33,414 bases of DNA from a virus. The stretch lies in IMG/VR virus record IMGVR_UViG_3300037189_025711, positions 1 through 33,414 of that record, one strand, 5' to 3'. Every line of letters starts with the position of its first letter. The stretch's first letter is position 1. Below, in pieces: positions 5,344 to 14,832 of this stretch. Under the pieces are notes generated by a model. That model was not told the origin of the DNA. It searched no databases and saw only the letters and a program-made list of their open reading frames with translations. Made by a program: the position numbers and the translations under genes.

Positions 5344-8300
5344 TCACGGTCCTTGATCGACGGAGGTTGCTGCCGGGCCCACAGGGCTTGAGCCGCCCGT
5401 CGCTGCGGCACCGACCGATTGTACCCTGCTGTAGATGTCGGCGACCATCTGATCGCGTCCTGCAGGATTGTACCGCTGCCGCTGACCAGCCGTCATGCCG
5501 GAGACGAGATTCGATCCCGTGGTCACAGTCCCGCCGATCGCATTCGCCATTTGCATGCGGACGTCCGGCGACAAGCTGTCGAGGATTCGCTCCGTCCTGC
5601 CGATGTTGTCTCGGGACCTCAAGTATTGCTTGACCTGAGACTGCGTCACCGTCAATGGGAGGGGGGCCCCGGTGGTGGGATCCTTGTACTTGGCGGAGAA
5701 CTCCCGGCGAACCGCCTCAGCTCCGGACATGTCGTTGCCCGCCATGCGACGCAGGAACTCCTGCCTGTAGTTGATGATCTCCTGACGCTGCTTGATGAGG
5801 TAGCCGTCGATCTGGCCCTGCTGCTGGCCTGAGCCAAGGTCCACGCCCAGACCCTTGAGGATGATGTTGGTGGGGCTGTCGTACCCAATGAGAGATCCGT
5901 CCGGCTTGTAGATGGGAACCGTGCCGTCCTGCTGGACGTTCTTGTAGTCTACGTAGTTCTTTTGGATGATGCCGCCGCCCAGCATGGGAAGCTGGGGAGC
6001 CGCCGACAAGGCACGGCTGACGGCCACGCCGCCGGGCACCAAGGTGGACACGGCCTGAGCCAGCTCCCCCTGATCTCCCATGACGCCGCGAATCATCTGA
6101 ACGGGAATGCGAAGGATCGGAGGCACCGGATACCAAGAATCTGAGTGCATGAACTTGTTGCCGCCGATGATGTCGGTCACGCTGGAGGCGGGCAGACCTC
6201 GAGTCACGTCCGCATGGAACATGCCTCTGGCCACCTCGTTCACGATGGCCCCGTATCCAAGAGCTCGTCCAGCATGGACGAACAGACCCTTCAGGTAGTT
6301 CTCCTCGCCGCCCCACTGAGGAGCCTTGACGAAGAACGTGGTCGCGGTTCGCAGCGGGAACTGCAGGAACATTCGCCAAAGCGGGTTGCTGAGGATGCCC
6401 GTCTTGACGCCCTCCACCTGCTGCCTATTGAAGATCATCGGACGGTAAAGAGCGTTCGCGCTGAACTGCGTGTTGGCGATGAAGCTTCGAAGGTCGGCGA
6501 AGAACTTGGCCGTGTTGGTCGGCTGTCCCGCATTCAGGTATCGAGACTCCATGATGTTCGCGGACACCATCTTGTTGAACCATTCGCTTTTTTCGAACAA
6601 GGACATGGAGAGGCGAGACAGTCGCGAGATCGGTCCTTCCTTTCCGGTGAGGTGGTTCGCCTCCACCGTCTTCATGAAGTCCTCCGTCAAGCCCATCTCC
6701 TCCGCGTAGGGCAGATGCTTCTTGATGAGGGCGTTTCGTCCAAGGGCGTTCGCGAACAGCCTGCCGCTCGACGTGCGTTCGGCCATGTATCCGAAGACCG
6801 ACTTGAACGCCTTGCCGTAGGCGGCCATCACCTCCATGGGGTTGCCGATGCTGGCCGCGTTCGTCAGCGGCTGCAGCATGTTCAGCGTCACGCTCGCCAG
6901 ATTGAAGCCCATGTGCGTCAAGTACAGGTATGACGCTGCCTTCTCAGACAGGGTGCCGGACGGGGTCACGTTCATCTCAGGGTTCGCGAAATGTCGCATT
7001 GCCTGAACGTATTCCTTGCCGGACTTTCCTCCGTGTTCCTCAATGGACTTTCCGATCCAGCTGTTCGCAAGCCACCCCATCCAGTCCTTCTGCCTGTTGA
7101 GAGAAGACATGACCGCAATCGAATCCTCGTTGTGGATTCCGAGGGCCACGGGAATCACCATGTTTCGAAGGATTGCTTGGCGAGATGCGGGCAACGCATT
7201 GTGGATGAGCTCGAGAGCTCTCGCGTTGGAGTCGCCCTTCTCCATGATCTTGGTTCGTTCCTTGAACTTCTGGACGGGCTCCTTCGGAATGTTGAACACC
7301 TCTCCGGTGTCAGGATCGACGATCTCCTCCGTCTCGGGAGCACCTGAAGTCTCAATCGGCGTCGGTCGAACGGGCGTGTCGTACAGCCTCTTCCTGCTTT
7401 GCGAGAACACCTCTCGACCGAACTCCACTTCGGAGGGAGCCGTGACGTAAGCGTGAATGGCGGCTGACTCTCTCGTGGCGCGAGACACAGTTCGTCCGTG
7501 ATCCAGAGAAATCGTGCGGAATCCCGGGGCCTCGCCTTCAGCCGCTCTGGCCGCCGCCTTGGTCGCCTTGGCCAGAGACATCTTGAGCATGTTCTCGCCG
7601 TCCTTGTTGAGAAGTCCGGCGTTGTGAAGAATCGCAAGACTGTCTGATGAGTAGTCGGGACGAAGATTCGTCCTCGGAGTCAAGCTGGAGTTCGACACGA
7701 TGGTGTCGATGTCGTCCGACTCGACGCCCGTCTTTCCGGCTTCGGGGCCCTTCTGCCTGCGAGCCAGCAAGCTGTCGACGTCTTCGTTGAGAACCTCTCG
7801 GTCCACGTTCCTGCCGCTGTGGAGAACGCGACCCTCGATGTTCGTGCCCATGATCTCCGTTTGTCCGGGAAGATCACTCAGGATTTTTTCTTGGACGAAG
7901 GCGTTTCGCGGAGCGAACCAACGACTCTCTCCCCACCTGATCTCCTTGTCCATGATCTTCTTGAACATCTGGACGTCGGTTCCGCCGGTCTCGTGAAGAG
8001 CCGCTTTCATTCGCTCGTCGGACAGCACTTTCAGAAGCTCGGGTCCGTACAGATCTCCCCCTCTGGTGGGGCTCTTCCGCATGTGATCCAAGAACCTTCG
8101 GACCTTGTCCTCGTCGAACACGAAAGCTTCGGACCGATCCACCATCAGACGGCCCTCCGGTCCGATCTTCAGCATGCGAGTCTCATCGCCGATTTTTCGA
8201 ATCAGCTGATAGTCGTAGACGTCTCGCATTCCGTGGGCGAACTGCAAAGCCTCCGGAACTTCATCGAACAATTTCTGCAAAGCGACTGCATCGACGCCGT

Positions 8301-9321
8301 TGGTCTCGTATCCGGGCATCGTCTTGATGCCTTCTTCCTTGCGAATCGAGATGTCTCCGTGATGCCGCATGTCGTACGGCATCGAGTCGATCTGCTGAAG
8401 TCTTTCTCCCCTTCGCTTCTTGAAGGCGTCTTTCTCCGCCAAGGCATCCAAGTACGCCTGCTCCGAGGCCGTGTCTCCGGCGACCTGACCCTGCCTCGCC
8501 ATCTCCAAATCTCGATTGATCCGCTGCTCTTCGGCGTTGATCTCGCTGATTGCGTCCCGCACGCCTTGCTGCCACGCGTCGACGCGTTCGTTCGCAGCCG
8601 CGATGTAGGCGTTTCCTCTGTAGCTGGCACCTTCCTGCGGCTTCCAGATTCCGGGAAGCAAGCGACCTCGGCGATCTCGCACTTCTGAATGCGAGAACAG
8701 CATCTCTTGATACTCGGGATTCTTCAGCTGATCCAGCTCGTGAAGCTTGGCGTAGGCCGCCGAGACCAAGGTTTGGACGTAGTCTCTTTCTTCCTTGTTT
8801 GCGTAGTCCGCACCGTTCAAGGACGTCACGGGTCGTCCGAACTTCGAGCTCAAGTGAGCAATGAGCGGCTTCTCCGCATCAAGCCGCATCTTCAGCGAGA
8901 CGTCCATCGTCTCTCGCGTGTGCTTGGCGATGTCGGCAGTGACCGCCTCCGCTTCCTGACCCACCTCCCAAAGCGGATCCATTACGCCGATGCTCGCGAG
9001 AACGCCCAGACGTTCCTTGACGTACGGACTCCTGTTCGCCGCCACGGCCAGCAGCGACTTGCCTTCCTGAAGAGCCTTGCCTCCCATCGGCCCCGTCAAC
9101 AACAACAGGTACGTGAAGGGATTCGTGATGATGTGGCCCAGCGTGTCGACAAGTCGATTGCCGAAACCGCCGCCCGAACCCGCCTCATACAGCGTCTGCC
9201 GTTGGGAGGGGGACAACGCATCGGGATTCAACAACGTGTTGCGGACGTCGAGGTTGCCCCGCACCGCCTGCTGAGCCAGCATGCCGGGGGCGTCGTAAAA
9301 GCTGGGGTTGTTGAATGCCAT
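5344..9321 (-). CDS. Giant virion protein, candidate internal/ejection protein (1325 residues)
   Basis: A 1325-residue protein, close in length to the T7 inner-core protein gp16 (about 1318). It starts MAFNNPSFYDAPGMLAQQAV. A hydrophobic stretch at about 65-95 (NPFTYLLLLTGPMGGKAL) could contact membranes. The middle is charged and helical, including a coiled-coil-like segment at about 235-310. The region about 830-1180 is richer in hydrophobic and aromatic residues (NPLWRMFLQFPLRTATTFF) and includes GALGYGAIV-like segments. I see no lysozyme or transglycosylase motif. It follows the 188-residue gene and precedes the small basic set. The ribosome site is weak. A one-mismatch 13-mer lies in its 5' part. 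An ejection role rests on size, position and hydrophobic pattern. Confidence 0.6.
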   Translation of the reverse strand: MAFNNPSFYDAPGMLAQQAVRGNLDVRNTLLNPDALSPSQRQTLYEAGSGGGFGNRLVDTLGHIITNPFTYLLLLTGPMGGKALQEGKSLLAVAANRSPYVKERLGVLASIGVMDPLWEVGQEAEAVTADIAKHTRETMDVSLKMRLDAEKPLIAHLSSKFGRPVTSLNGADYANKEERDYVQTLVSAAYAKLHELDQLKNPEYQEMLFSHSEVRDRRGRLLPGIWKPQEGASYRGNAYIAAANERVDAWQQGVRDAISEINAEEQRINRDLEMARQGQVAGDTASEQAYLDALAEKDAFKKRRGERLQQIDSMPYDMRHHGDISIRKEEGIKTMPGYETNGVDAVALQKLFDEVPEALQFAHGMRDVYDYQLIRKIGDETRMLKIGPEGRLMVDRSEAFVFDEDKVRRFLDHMRKSPTRGGDLYGPELLKVLSDERMKAALHETGGTDVQMFKKIMDKEIRWGESRWFAPRNAFVQEKILSDLPGQTEIMGTNIEGRVLHSGRNVDREVLNEDVDSLLARRQKGPEAGKTGVESDDIDTIVSNSSLTPRTNLRPDYSSDSLAILHNAGLLNKDGENMLKMSLAKATKAAARAAEGEAPGFRTISLDHGRTVSRATRESAAIHAYVTAPSEVEFGREVFSQSRKRLYDTPVRPTPIETSGAPETEEIVDPDTGEVFNIPKEPVQKFKERTKIMEKGDSNARALELIHNALPASRQAILRNMVIPVALGIHNEDSIAVMSSLNRQKDWMGWLANSWIGKSIEEHGGKSGKEYVQAMRHFANPEMNVTPSGTLSEKAASYLYLTHMGFNLASVTLNMLQPLTNAASIGNPMEVMAAYGKAFKSVFGYMAERTSSGRLFANALGRNALIKKHLPYAEEMGLTEDFMKTVEANHLTGKEGPISRLSRLSMSLFEKSEWFNKMVSANIMESRYLNAGQPTNTAKFFADLRSFIANTQFSANALYRPMIFNRQQVEGVKTGILSNPLWRMFLQFPLRTATTFFVKAPQWGGEENYLKGLFVHAGRALGYGAIVNEVARGMFHADVTRGLPASSVTDIIGGNKFMHSDSWYPVPPILRIPVQMIRGVMGDQGELAQAVSTLVPGGVAVSRALSAAPQLPMLGGGIIQKNYVDYKNVQQDGTVPIYKPDGSLIGYDSPTNIILKGLGVDLGSGQQQGQIDGYLIKQRQEIINYRQEFLRRMAGNDMSGAEAVRREFSAKYKDPTTGAPLPLTVTQSQVKQYLRSRDNIGRTERILDSLSPDVRMQMANAIGGTVTTGSNLVSGMTAGQRQRYNPAGRDQMVADIYSRVQSVGAAATGGSSPVGPAATSVDQGP
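5655..5665 (-). repeat. Partial copy of the dispersed 13-mer
   Basis: The + strand reads ATGGGAGGGGG and then diverges (GCC instead of AC). Eleven bases match, so this is a weaker member of the set. Confidence 0.4.
9202..9214 (-). repeat. Dispersed 13-mer, one mismatch
   Basis: The + strand reads TTGGGAGGGGGAC; twelve bases match the reverse complement of the motif. In the giant gene it is read as Leu-Ser-Pro-Ser-Gln. Confidence 0.75.
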
Positions 9322-9339
9322 GCCACACTATACGCGCAG

Positions 9340-9373
9340 CAAGAAGGGGTGCCTTCCGCCCGAAGGTCACCCC
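9340..9373 (-). terminator. Candidate terminator hairpin between the 188-residue gene and the 1325-residue gene
   Basis: GGGGTG (9346-9351) and CACCCC (9368-9373) pair, extended by CCTTC/GAAGG with one bulge. On the - strand the stem is followed by TTCTTGC, a weak T tract. TATAGT about 10 bases before the ATG at 9321 resembles a -10 box, so a promoter may restart transcription here. Confidence 0.35.
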
Positions 9374-9403
9374 GTTCACCCGCAACACCACATGCAGGGC
9401 CGG

Positions 9404-9970
9404 TCAGTTCTTGCGTTCGCCGACGCGAATCGTGACGTACAAAGCGGCCAGCCCGGTGGGCGAGGCGCTGTAGTACAGGTACAGATTGTTGCCCTTCTCG
9501 ATGATGTTGTCGTAGACCTTGGTTCGGCCCGTGCCCGCAGGATCCTTGTTGGGATCGCCGGGGACGACCTGCGAGGTGAACGTGGTGGCCTTGGTGGTCA
9601 GGTAGCCCTTCTGCACGGGCAGCCACTCCAGACGGTTGGCGACCACTTCCTGCTTGATGTCACGGCCGGTGCAGACCTGATTGGCACCGGCGGTGGGGCT
9701 GGCAACCAGAGCACCCGACGGAGCAGTCACGATCTTGGTGGTGGCATCCACGCTGCCCTTGGTCAAGGCGACGACAGAAGTGGGGGTGCTGACCGTACCC
9801 AGCTTGAGACGAACGTCGTGGATGATGGTGTCCTTCACGAACTCAACCGGAAGGCGGTAGTGGCCGTTGGTCGGGGTCGCCAGTTCGGTCGCGGTGAACG
9901 GACCAAACGTGTAGGATTCGTATTCCTTGTCGGACCAATCGGACACGGGGGTGGGAAACTGACCAGCCAT
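9404..9970 (-). CDS. Predicted beta-rich virion protein between the two giant genes
   Basis: A 188-residue protein, MAGQFPTPVSDWSDKEYESY at the start and LYVTIRVGERKN at the end. Alternating Val/Thr-rich segments (DTIIHDVRLKLGTVSTPTSVVAL, TTKATTFTSQVV) suggest a beta sandwich. There is no signal peptide or membrane segment. The ribosome site AGGAGA lies 8 bases before ATG 9970, the clearest of this region, which suggests many copies are made. It sits between two giant virion genes. Decoration protein, head fibre or tail component are all possible; no family is recognised. Confidence 0.6.
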   Translation of the reverse strand: MAGQFPTPVSDWSDKEYESYTFGPFTATELATPTNGHYRLPVEFVKDTIIHDVRLKLGTVSTPTSVVALTKGSVDATTKIVTAPSGALVASPTAGANQVCTGRDIKQEVVANRLEWLPVQKGYLTTKATTFTSQVVPGDPNKDPAGTGRTKVYDNIIEKGNNLYLYYSASPTGLAALYVTIRVGERKN

Positions 9971-9992
9971 GAGAATCTCCTAAATCGGGGTG

Positions 9993-12900
9993 TTAGATGC
10001 GGAAAGAGCTGCGGGTCCACGCTGCATTGTTGAAAAGGCTGTTGGCGAGCCTCCTACGCATAGGAGCCAACGACTCGATTGCTGCGCCTTCCGCCGCAGC
10101 GGATTCTACGAGCAGAGGTTGAGCTTTTCTGGAGGCAGCGATGGCCTGCTCCAAAACAGCTTTCTTGGGACCTCCCTGCCTTACGAGGAACTCCAGCAAC
10201 GATGGCGTTTCCTGAGCCTTGCCGATGAGTGCTTGAACCTTGGGATCAAGGGGTTTTGCGGAAAGAATCTTGGAAGCCACCTCTTCAACAGTCGCTCCTT
10301 CAGAGGCGTATGCAAGTCCCCCTCCCATTTGGGCGAGCCTTGCGTTTTCGGCTCCGGAGGGCGGCGTGAACTCGAGCGGCTCCGTCGCTCGAGCGAACTG
10401 CGGCTGTGGCGGCGTCGGCGGACGATATCCTGTTTCGCTGAGAAGATTCTCGATTTCGTCGGGGGCCTGATCCGCGTACTGCAAAGCCATGGGAAGGTCG
10501 GGAGCCAAGCCCTCGCCGCGAAGGAGAGCTCGTCGTGCGATCTCGGGGTCCGCCAGCTCGGGACCTCCGCCTCGCATCATGTTGCCGCGAGTGTTCGCCA
10601 TGGCGAACTTGATCTGCAACGCGGAGTTGAGCTTTTTGTTCGCGGACACAAGACCTTCAGGCAGACCCTTTCCCGGAGGATAACTCTTCAGCGGCAGTTC
10701 AGGCATCTTCATCTGCAGAGCGGCACCCATTCCGGAAGCAATAGGCCTGCTTTCAATCTCCGCGATTCGCTGCACATGCTCAACGTCTTTGATTCTGAAG
10801 CGAAGGCTTTTCAGCTCCTTGCCGATCTGCTGAGAATTCCTCCAAATTTGAGATTTCTCTTTTTCATCCAAAGCGTTTCGATACTGGGTCCGCAGTTCCG
10901 CAAGCTTGTTGTTGAACTCGGTCTCGGAGGCCTTGAGCTTTTCAAGATGGGGTCCGAACCTCTTGGAGATCTTGCCGATGGTCTCGCCCTTGATGTTTTC
11001 GCGATCGGCCACCTTTCGAACGAAGTCGAATCTCTTGTTCAGCGAAGTGTCGATTTCCTTGTTCTCGATCTTCGACAGATTTTGGCGAGACTCCTCGGCC
11101 CCCAACTGCTTGCTGAGTTCGTTTGAGTCTTCTTGAGCTTGAGTGCTCTGCCACGAATCCAGATCCCTGTCCACCTCGGCGTCGGAAAGGATTTCATCTT
11201 CGTCGTGCTTGAGCCAACGGCTGGTGTCCTTGTTGCTTTCGAGAACGGGTTTTCCCTTCTCGTCCAAGACCACGTTGCCTTCCTTGTCCAACTTGTTGGT
11301 GAAGGACTCCTCGTCCAAAGACGCCAGCTGACGCTTGAGCGAGTTGCCCAGATCCTGAAGCTGCTTGGCGTCCTTGTTTTGATGGTTGCCGGTGGCGAGG
11401 TTCAGGTACGTTATGCCTGCGTTGCTTGCCACCTTGCTACGAGTCACACGCCCGGCTCGCAGAGAGTTGGTGACCTCGTCCACCATTCTTTGAGCTTCGG
11501 AGAACGCTTGCGGATTGATGATGCCTTGCGGATTCTCTTCGGCGTTGGACACCAACTTGCTCAGGTACGTGACGCGATTGCCGAAGAGTTTGGGCCAATC
11601 CGGAATGTGTGCTTCGAGGACCGGAAGAATGTCCTTGACGAGAGTGGGATCCTTCCTCGATACTTCTTCAATCGACGAAAGAACGAACTCAGTCTTGATT
11701 CGCGGATCCTTCGTAGCCAAGCCCCTCACGCGCTTCTCCAAGATTCTGGCGAAGGCGTTGGCGAAATCCTTGCGACTCGTGAGGTTCGGGAAGTCCTTGT
11801 GGCTGGATCCTCCGATGGAGGTCAGCATTCGAAGATCATTCTCGAACCTGTGCGACAGGAACGTGTCGTTGTAGATGTCCTGTGCCGAACTGTACTTGGT
11901 CTGCAGGGACTCAGGCACGTTGAATTCCGAGGTGTTCGGAATCAGCTCATTGCCCTTCTTCGAGTACGTCGTGTGCTTGAGAGGCAGCAATCCGTTCTTC
12001 GGATCCTCGATCAGCTCGGGGATGTCGTGAAGGTCTTGAGGCACATCACCCATTGCGTCCTTGAGAAGTCGACGGAGGGCCTGCGTCTGCGGGTCCCGAT
12101 TCCAGCGAACGTATCCGAACTGACCCGGAGCAAGTCCGGCTTCGCTCATCTCTCGACCCTGCTGACGAATAATTTTGGCGAGCTCGACCTCCGTCAGCGG
12201 GCTGCCTTTGCCTTTGCCTTCAAGGATTCTGTCGACGACGAACTCAAACGGGTTTCGAACATCCTTGTTGTAATGCTCCTTCAGCAGGTCTTGAGCAGTC
12301 TTTGCATTCTGAAGCGAGACGGTCGCATGAGGCGTGATGGCTCGACCTTTTGACGGAGCCATGGCTTGGTTGTACTCAGCTTCCAACTCGGCGGCTCTTT
12401 TCTTGATCGCCGAAACCTTTTCTTTGTTGGTTTCAAAGGTCTGGTTGGTGAGTTCGTCTTCCGCTTTTTGGAAGAAGTTCGGAGCCTCCGTTTCAGTCTC
12501 AATTCGAGCAAGATCTCCCGGAGCCATTCCCTTGGGTCCAAGTTCCGTGGGTTCCAAAGGCTTTCCCGGAAGAGTCTCGAAGTACTTTCCTTCGGCCAAC
12601 CGATCCGGAATCACATTTTGTTCAGCAAAGTCTTGAACATACTTGGATCGGCTTTCGCCGAGGATTCGTTCAGCCAAGAACGAAAGCTCCTCAGTCGAGA
12701 ACTTGCTCAGAGTCTTTGTGGAGAAGTCGCTCGGAATCTCAGGCGGCGTGTTCTTCACCAGCCTTTGAAGAAGGTTGTTGATTCGCTTCTTTCCAAGTCC
12801 GGAGATCAGCTTGTTCTTGTCTCCCACCATCCCTGATTCGTACATCTGACCCAACCACTGGTTGTAGTCCTTCTTGATGTCGGCCCTTCCCGCGAAGGCC

Positions 12901-14015
12901 TTTTCCAGCTCAGAAGTCTTGTACTTCGAGACGAATTTGTGAAGTCCCTTTTGGTACCGCTCCGCAACTTCCGGAGGAATGTTCCTCGTCTTTTTGGCAA
13001 GGGGGTTCACTGCCGGGTCCTGAAGACGCGAGATGATCTGATTTCGAAGTTCCTGCTCGTTCTGAATCGTTCCGGATGCGGGGGTGTAACCTTCTTCGGT
13101 GACGATGCGGCTTCGTCCGGTCAAGTCATCCAACCTGCTGAGAACAGGCTGCTCGTCTTCCGCCATCGCTTGGATTGCGGGGTCGTTCGGCAGCACCCTT
13201 TGAAGAAGTTCGGAGAACTCCGAAGATCCCTTGGGAACCGGAGCGTTCTCAGCCTGTCCGAGAAATTCGGTGTAGGCGGATTCTCGATTTTTCTGGAAGG
13301 CTCTCTCGGATCGTTCGGCCGCGAGGCTCTTGGGACGGCTGGGACGCTGACTTCTCCTTGCGGACCTTGCGGCCTTTTCGTCCGCCAGATCCTGTTGAGT
13401 GGGAATGTCGTAGCTCTTCTTCCTCCACTTGGAAGTGCCTGCGTATCCCTTGTAGAACGGCCTATTGGGGTCGGACACGTCGGCCATGTGCATGGCACTG
13501 AGGTAGCCTCGTTCCTTGGCCAACGAATCGAAGATTCCCTCGGCGGCTCGTTCAATCTTGGCGGGGTCTTTGGTCTTCTCCTTGACCTTGGCAAGCAAGG
13601 TCCTTCCCTTTTCAAGCACCTCAGCCATGTCCTTCTTGGCTTGGGCTTGAGAAATGGAGCGTTTGGTCGAAGACTTGGTGATTGCAGTCTCGGGCGTGAA
13701 GTCCTCTTGTGCGAAGAAGCCTTCGTTCTTCGAAGCCTTTGCGGTCGGAGTCACGTTCTTGGTGGGTTCAGCCTTGGTTGCGGGCTTTTCAGAAGGCTTT
13801 TCCGAAACCTTCGGAGTTTCCTTGATCTTGCCTTCCGCCGCATCCTGCATGTCCTTGAAGTCGGAGAAACCCCGCTTCTTGGCGATGGCGTCAAGCAGCT
13901 GAGTTCTGGTCTTCTCTCGAACCTCCGGACGAAGGGAAGAAGCCAGCTTTTCCGCCTGCTCCATGGCGGCCTTGATGATCGACTTGATCTCCTCGGGACT
14001 TTTGGAAGCAGCCAT
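9993..14015 (-). CDS. Giant virion protein, candidate internal/ejection protein (1340 residues)
   Basis: A 1340-residue, highly charged, mostly helical protein. The N-terminus (MAASKSPEEIKSIIKAAMEQ) is helical and is followed by a Lys/Pro/Thr/Glu-rich linker at about 70-110 and further Lys/Arg/Glu-rich helical repeats. A coiled-coil-like stretch lies around 1030-1110. The C-terminal 200 residues are rich in Pro, Gly, Ala and Met. I find no enzyme motif and no clear membrane helix. ATG 14015 is chosen because GGAGGAA sits about 6 bases upstream; GTG 14018 is in frame too. The start overlaps the stop of the 169-residue gene (TGATG). Length and neighbours suggest a protein packed inside the capsid or a long tail-associated protein. 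It holds one exact 13-mer at 10316. Confidence 0.6.
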   Translation of the reverse strand: MAASKSPEEIKSIIKAAMEQAEKLASSLRPEVREKTRTQLLDAIAKKRGFSDFKDMQDAAEGKIKETPKVSEKPSEKPATKAEPTKNVTPTAKASKNEGFFAQEDFTPETAITKSSTKRSISQAQAKKDMAEVLEKGRTLLAKVKEKTKDPAKIERAAEGIFDSLAKERGYLSAMHMADVSDPNRPFYKGYAGTSKWRKKSYDIPTQQDLADEKAARSARRSQRPSRPKSLAAERSERAFQKNRESAYTEFLGQAENAPVPKGSSEFSELLQRVLPNDPAIQAMAEDEQPVLSRLDDLTGRSRIVTEEGYTPASGTIQNEQELRNQIISRLQDPAVNPLAKKTRNIPPEVAERYQKGLHKFVSKYKTSELEKAFAGRADIKKDYNQWLGQMYESGMVGDKNKLISGLGKKRINNLLQRLVKNTPPEIPSDFSTKTLSKFSTEELSFLAERILGESRSKYVQDFAEQNVIPDRLAEGKYFETLPGKPLEPTELGPKGMAPGDLARIETETEAPNFFQKAEDELTNQTFETNKEKVSAIKKRAAELEAEYNQAMAPSKGRAITPHATVSLQNAKTAQDLLKEHYNKDVRNPFEFVVDRILEGKGKGSPLTEVELAKIIRQQGREMSEAGLAPGQFGYVRWNRDPQTQALRRLLKDAMGDVPQDLHDIPELIEDPKNGLLPLKHTTYSKKGNELIPNTSEFNVPESLQTKYSSAQDIYNDTFLSHRFENDLRMLTSIGGSSHKDFPNLTSRKDFANAFARILEKRVRGLATKDPRIKTEFVLSSIEEVSRKDPTLVKDILPVLEAHIPDWPKLFGNRVTYLSKLVSNAEENPQGIINPQAFSEAQRMVDEVTNSLRAGRVTRSKVASNAGITYLNLATGNHQNKDAKQLQDLGNSLKRQLASLDEESFTNKLDKEGNVVLDEKGKPVLESNKDTSRWLKHDEDEILSDAEVDRDLDSWQSTQAQEDSNELSKQLGAEESRQNLSKIENKEIDTSLNKRFDFVRKVADRENIKGETIGKISKRFGPHLEKLKASETEFNNKLAELRTQYRNALDEKEKSQIWRNSQQIGKELKSLRFRIKDVEHVQRIAEIESRPIASGMGAALQMKMPELPLKSYPPGKGLPEGLVSANKKLNSALQIKFAMANTRGNMMRGGGPELADPEIARRALLRGEGLAPDLPMALQYADQAPDEIENLLSETGYRPPTPPQPQFARATEPLEFTPPSGAENARLAQMGGGLAYASEGATVEEVASKILSAKPLDPKVQALIGKAQETPSLLEFLVRQGGPKKAVLEQAIAASRKAQPLLVESAAAEGAAIESLAPMRRRLANSLFNNAAWTRSSFRI
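10316..10328 (+). repeat. Dispersed 13-mer, exact copy
   Basis: GTCCCCCTCCCAT on the + strand; inside the 1340-residue gene, which is on the - strand, it is read as Met-Gly-Gly-Gly. Confidence 0.9.
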
Positions 14016-14524
14016 CACATTCCTCCAAGAATCATGTCAGAACCACCCGAACCCATTCCCTGTTGCATGGGAGGGGGACCATACGACCCCGATGCCATGT
14101 TGCCCGCGACCTCATCCAGCAGATCGCGACGCTGTTGTCCGCCGATCGGCACCGCCCCCATGGGCAGTTCTCGACCCACCTGCAACTCCATGTACAGATG
14201 AGGATCCATCTGACTGAGTCGCATCTCGTTCTCCATCTTGGCTCGAGCAAACCGCTCATCCTCAAGCTGTTGACGGAGCTGTTGGTATCGACCTCGCCTG
14301 ACGAGCTCTCGACTGCGTTCGAAGTCGTTGGCGTTCTGACCGCTAAATTGCTTGTATCCGCCGGTCGCCAAATGGGCCAGCTCGGGCGCGAACATCGAAG
14401 CGGCACCGAGTCCGGCAGTCGTGAGGAGGCTGCCTTTGCTCAGACCGACCTTGCCGAGAGGTCCGGCTGCATCGAACAAGCCCTTGAGCTTGGCCATCAT
14501 TCCCGGAGAAGGTGCAGCAGTCAC
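14015..14524 (-). CDS. Small virion-associated protein candidate with a hydrophobic segment
   Basis: A 169-residue protein. Residues about 20-58 (GPLGKVGLSKGSLLTTAGLG, then AASMFAPELAHLATGG) are hydrophobic and Gly-rich and could insert into a membrane. A charged helix rich in Arg, Gln and Glu follows at about 68-105, then a Gly/Met-rich tail. It starts with GTG at 14524, whose bases overlap the previous stop (GTGA); GGAGGA about 9 bases upstream supports it. It belongs to the run of Ala/Gly/Gln-rich proteins before the giant genes and may be a small ejection protein (inference). An exact 13-mer lies near its 3' end. Confidence 0.6.
   Translation of the reverse strand: MTAAPSPGMMAKLKGLFDAAGPLGKVGLSKGSLLTTAGLGAASMFAPELAHLATGGYKQFSGQNANDFERSRELVRRGRYQQLRQQLEDERFARAKMENEMRLSQMDPHLYMELQVGRELPMGAVPIGGQQRRDLLDEVAGNMASGSYGPPPMQQGMGSGGSDMILGGM
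14067..14079 (-). repeat. Dispersed 13-mer, exact copy on the - strand
   Basis: The + strand reads ATGGGAGGGGGAC. In the 169-residue gene it is read as Gly-Pro-Pro-Pro-Met, a different reading from the Met-Gly-Gly-Gly copies. Confidence 0.9.
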
Positions 14525-14832
14525 AGTGTGGGTCCTCCAAGACTCATCCAGCGATCAAGAATCTTTCCGTCGGTCCTGACCGCAAAACCATAGTAGCTTC
14601 TGCCGGAGTCCTGAATGCCCCACAGGGCAACGGACTTTCTCTTGAGAATCCGGCAGGCCCTTCGCTCCCAAAGCCACTTGCGAAGCTCCTTGAGCGAGAT
14701 GACGCCCTCCTTCTCCAGAACAGACCCGACAGGAATCCAAGTCCCCCTCCCATTGTCGTTGAGCAGGACCTTGGACGCGTGGGACTTGCGGACGTCAGCG
14801 TGCAGCGAGGATGTGATTTCTTTCCATTTCAA
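14521..14832 (-). CDS. Unknown 103-residue protein with TTG start
   Basis: A 103-residue basic protein. The visible pattern is mixed: SHASKVLLNDNGRGTWIPVG, then a helix ISLKELRKWLWERRACRIL, then strands ALWGIQDSGRSYYGFAVRTDG. It resembles a small winged or alpha/beta domain, but no family is recognised. The only sensible start is TTG 14832, overlapping the stop of the 186-residue gene (TTGA); no in-frame ATG exists until near the end. It ends in a GTGA overlap with the next gene, so translation is probably coupled. An exact 13-mer lies in the middle. Confidence 0.6.
   Translation of the reverse strand: MKWKEITSSLHADVRKSHASKVLLNDNGRGTWIPVGSVLEKEGVISLKELRKWLWERRACRILKRKSVALWGIQDSGRSYYGFAVRTDGKILDRWMSLGGPTL
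14741..14753 (+). repeat. Dispersed 13-mer, exact copy
   Basis: GTCCCCCTCCCAT; in the - strand gene it is read in a third frame as Asn-Gly-Arg-Gly-Thr. Confidence 0.9.
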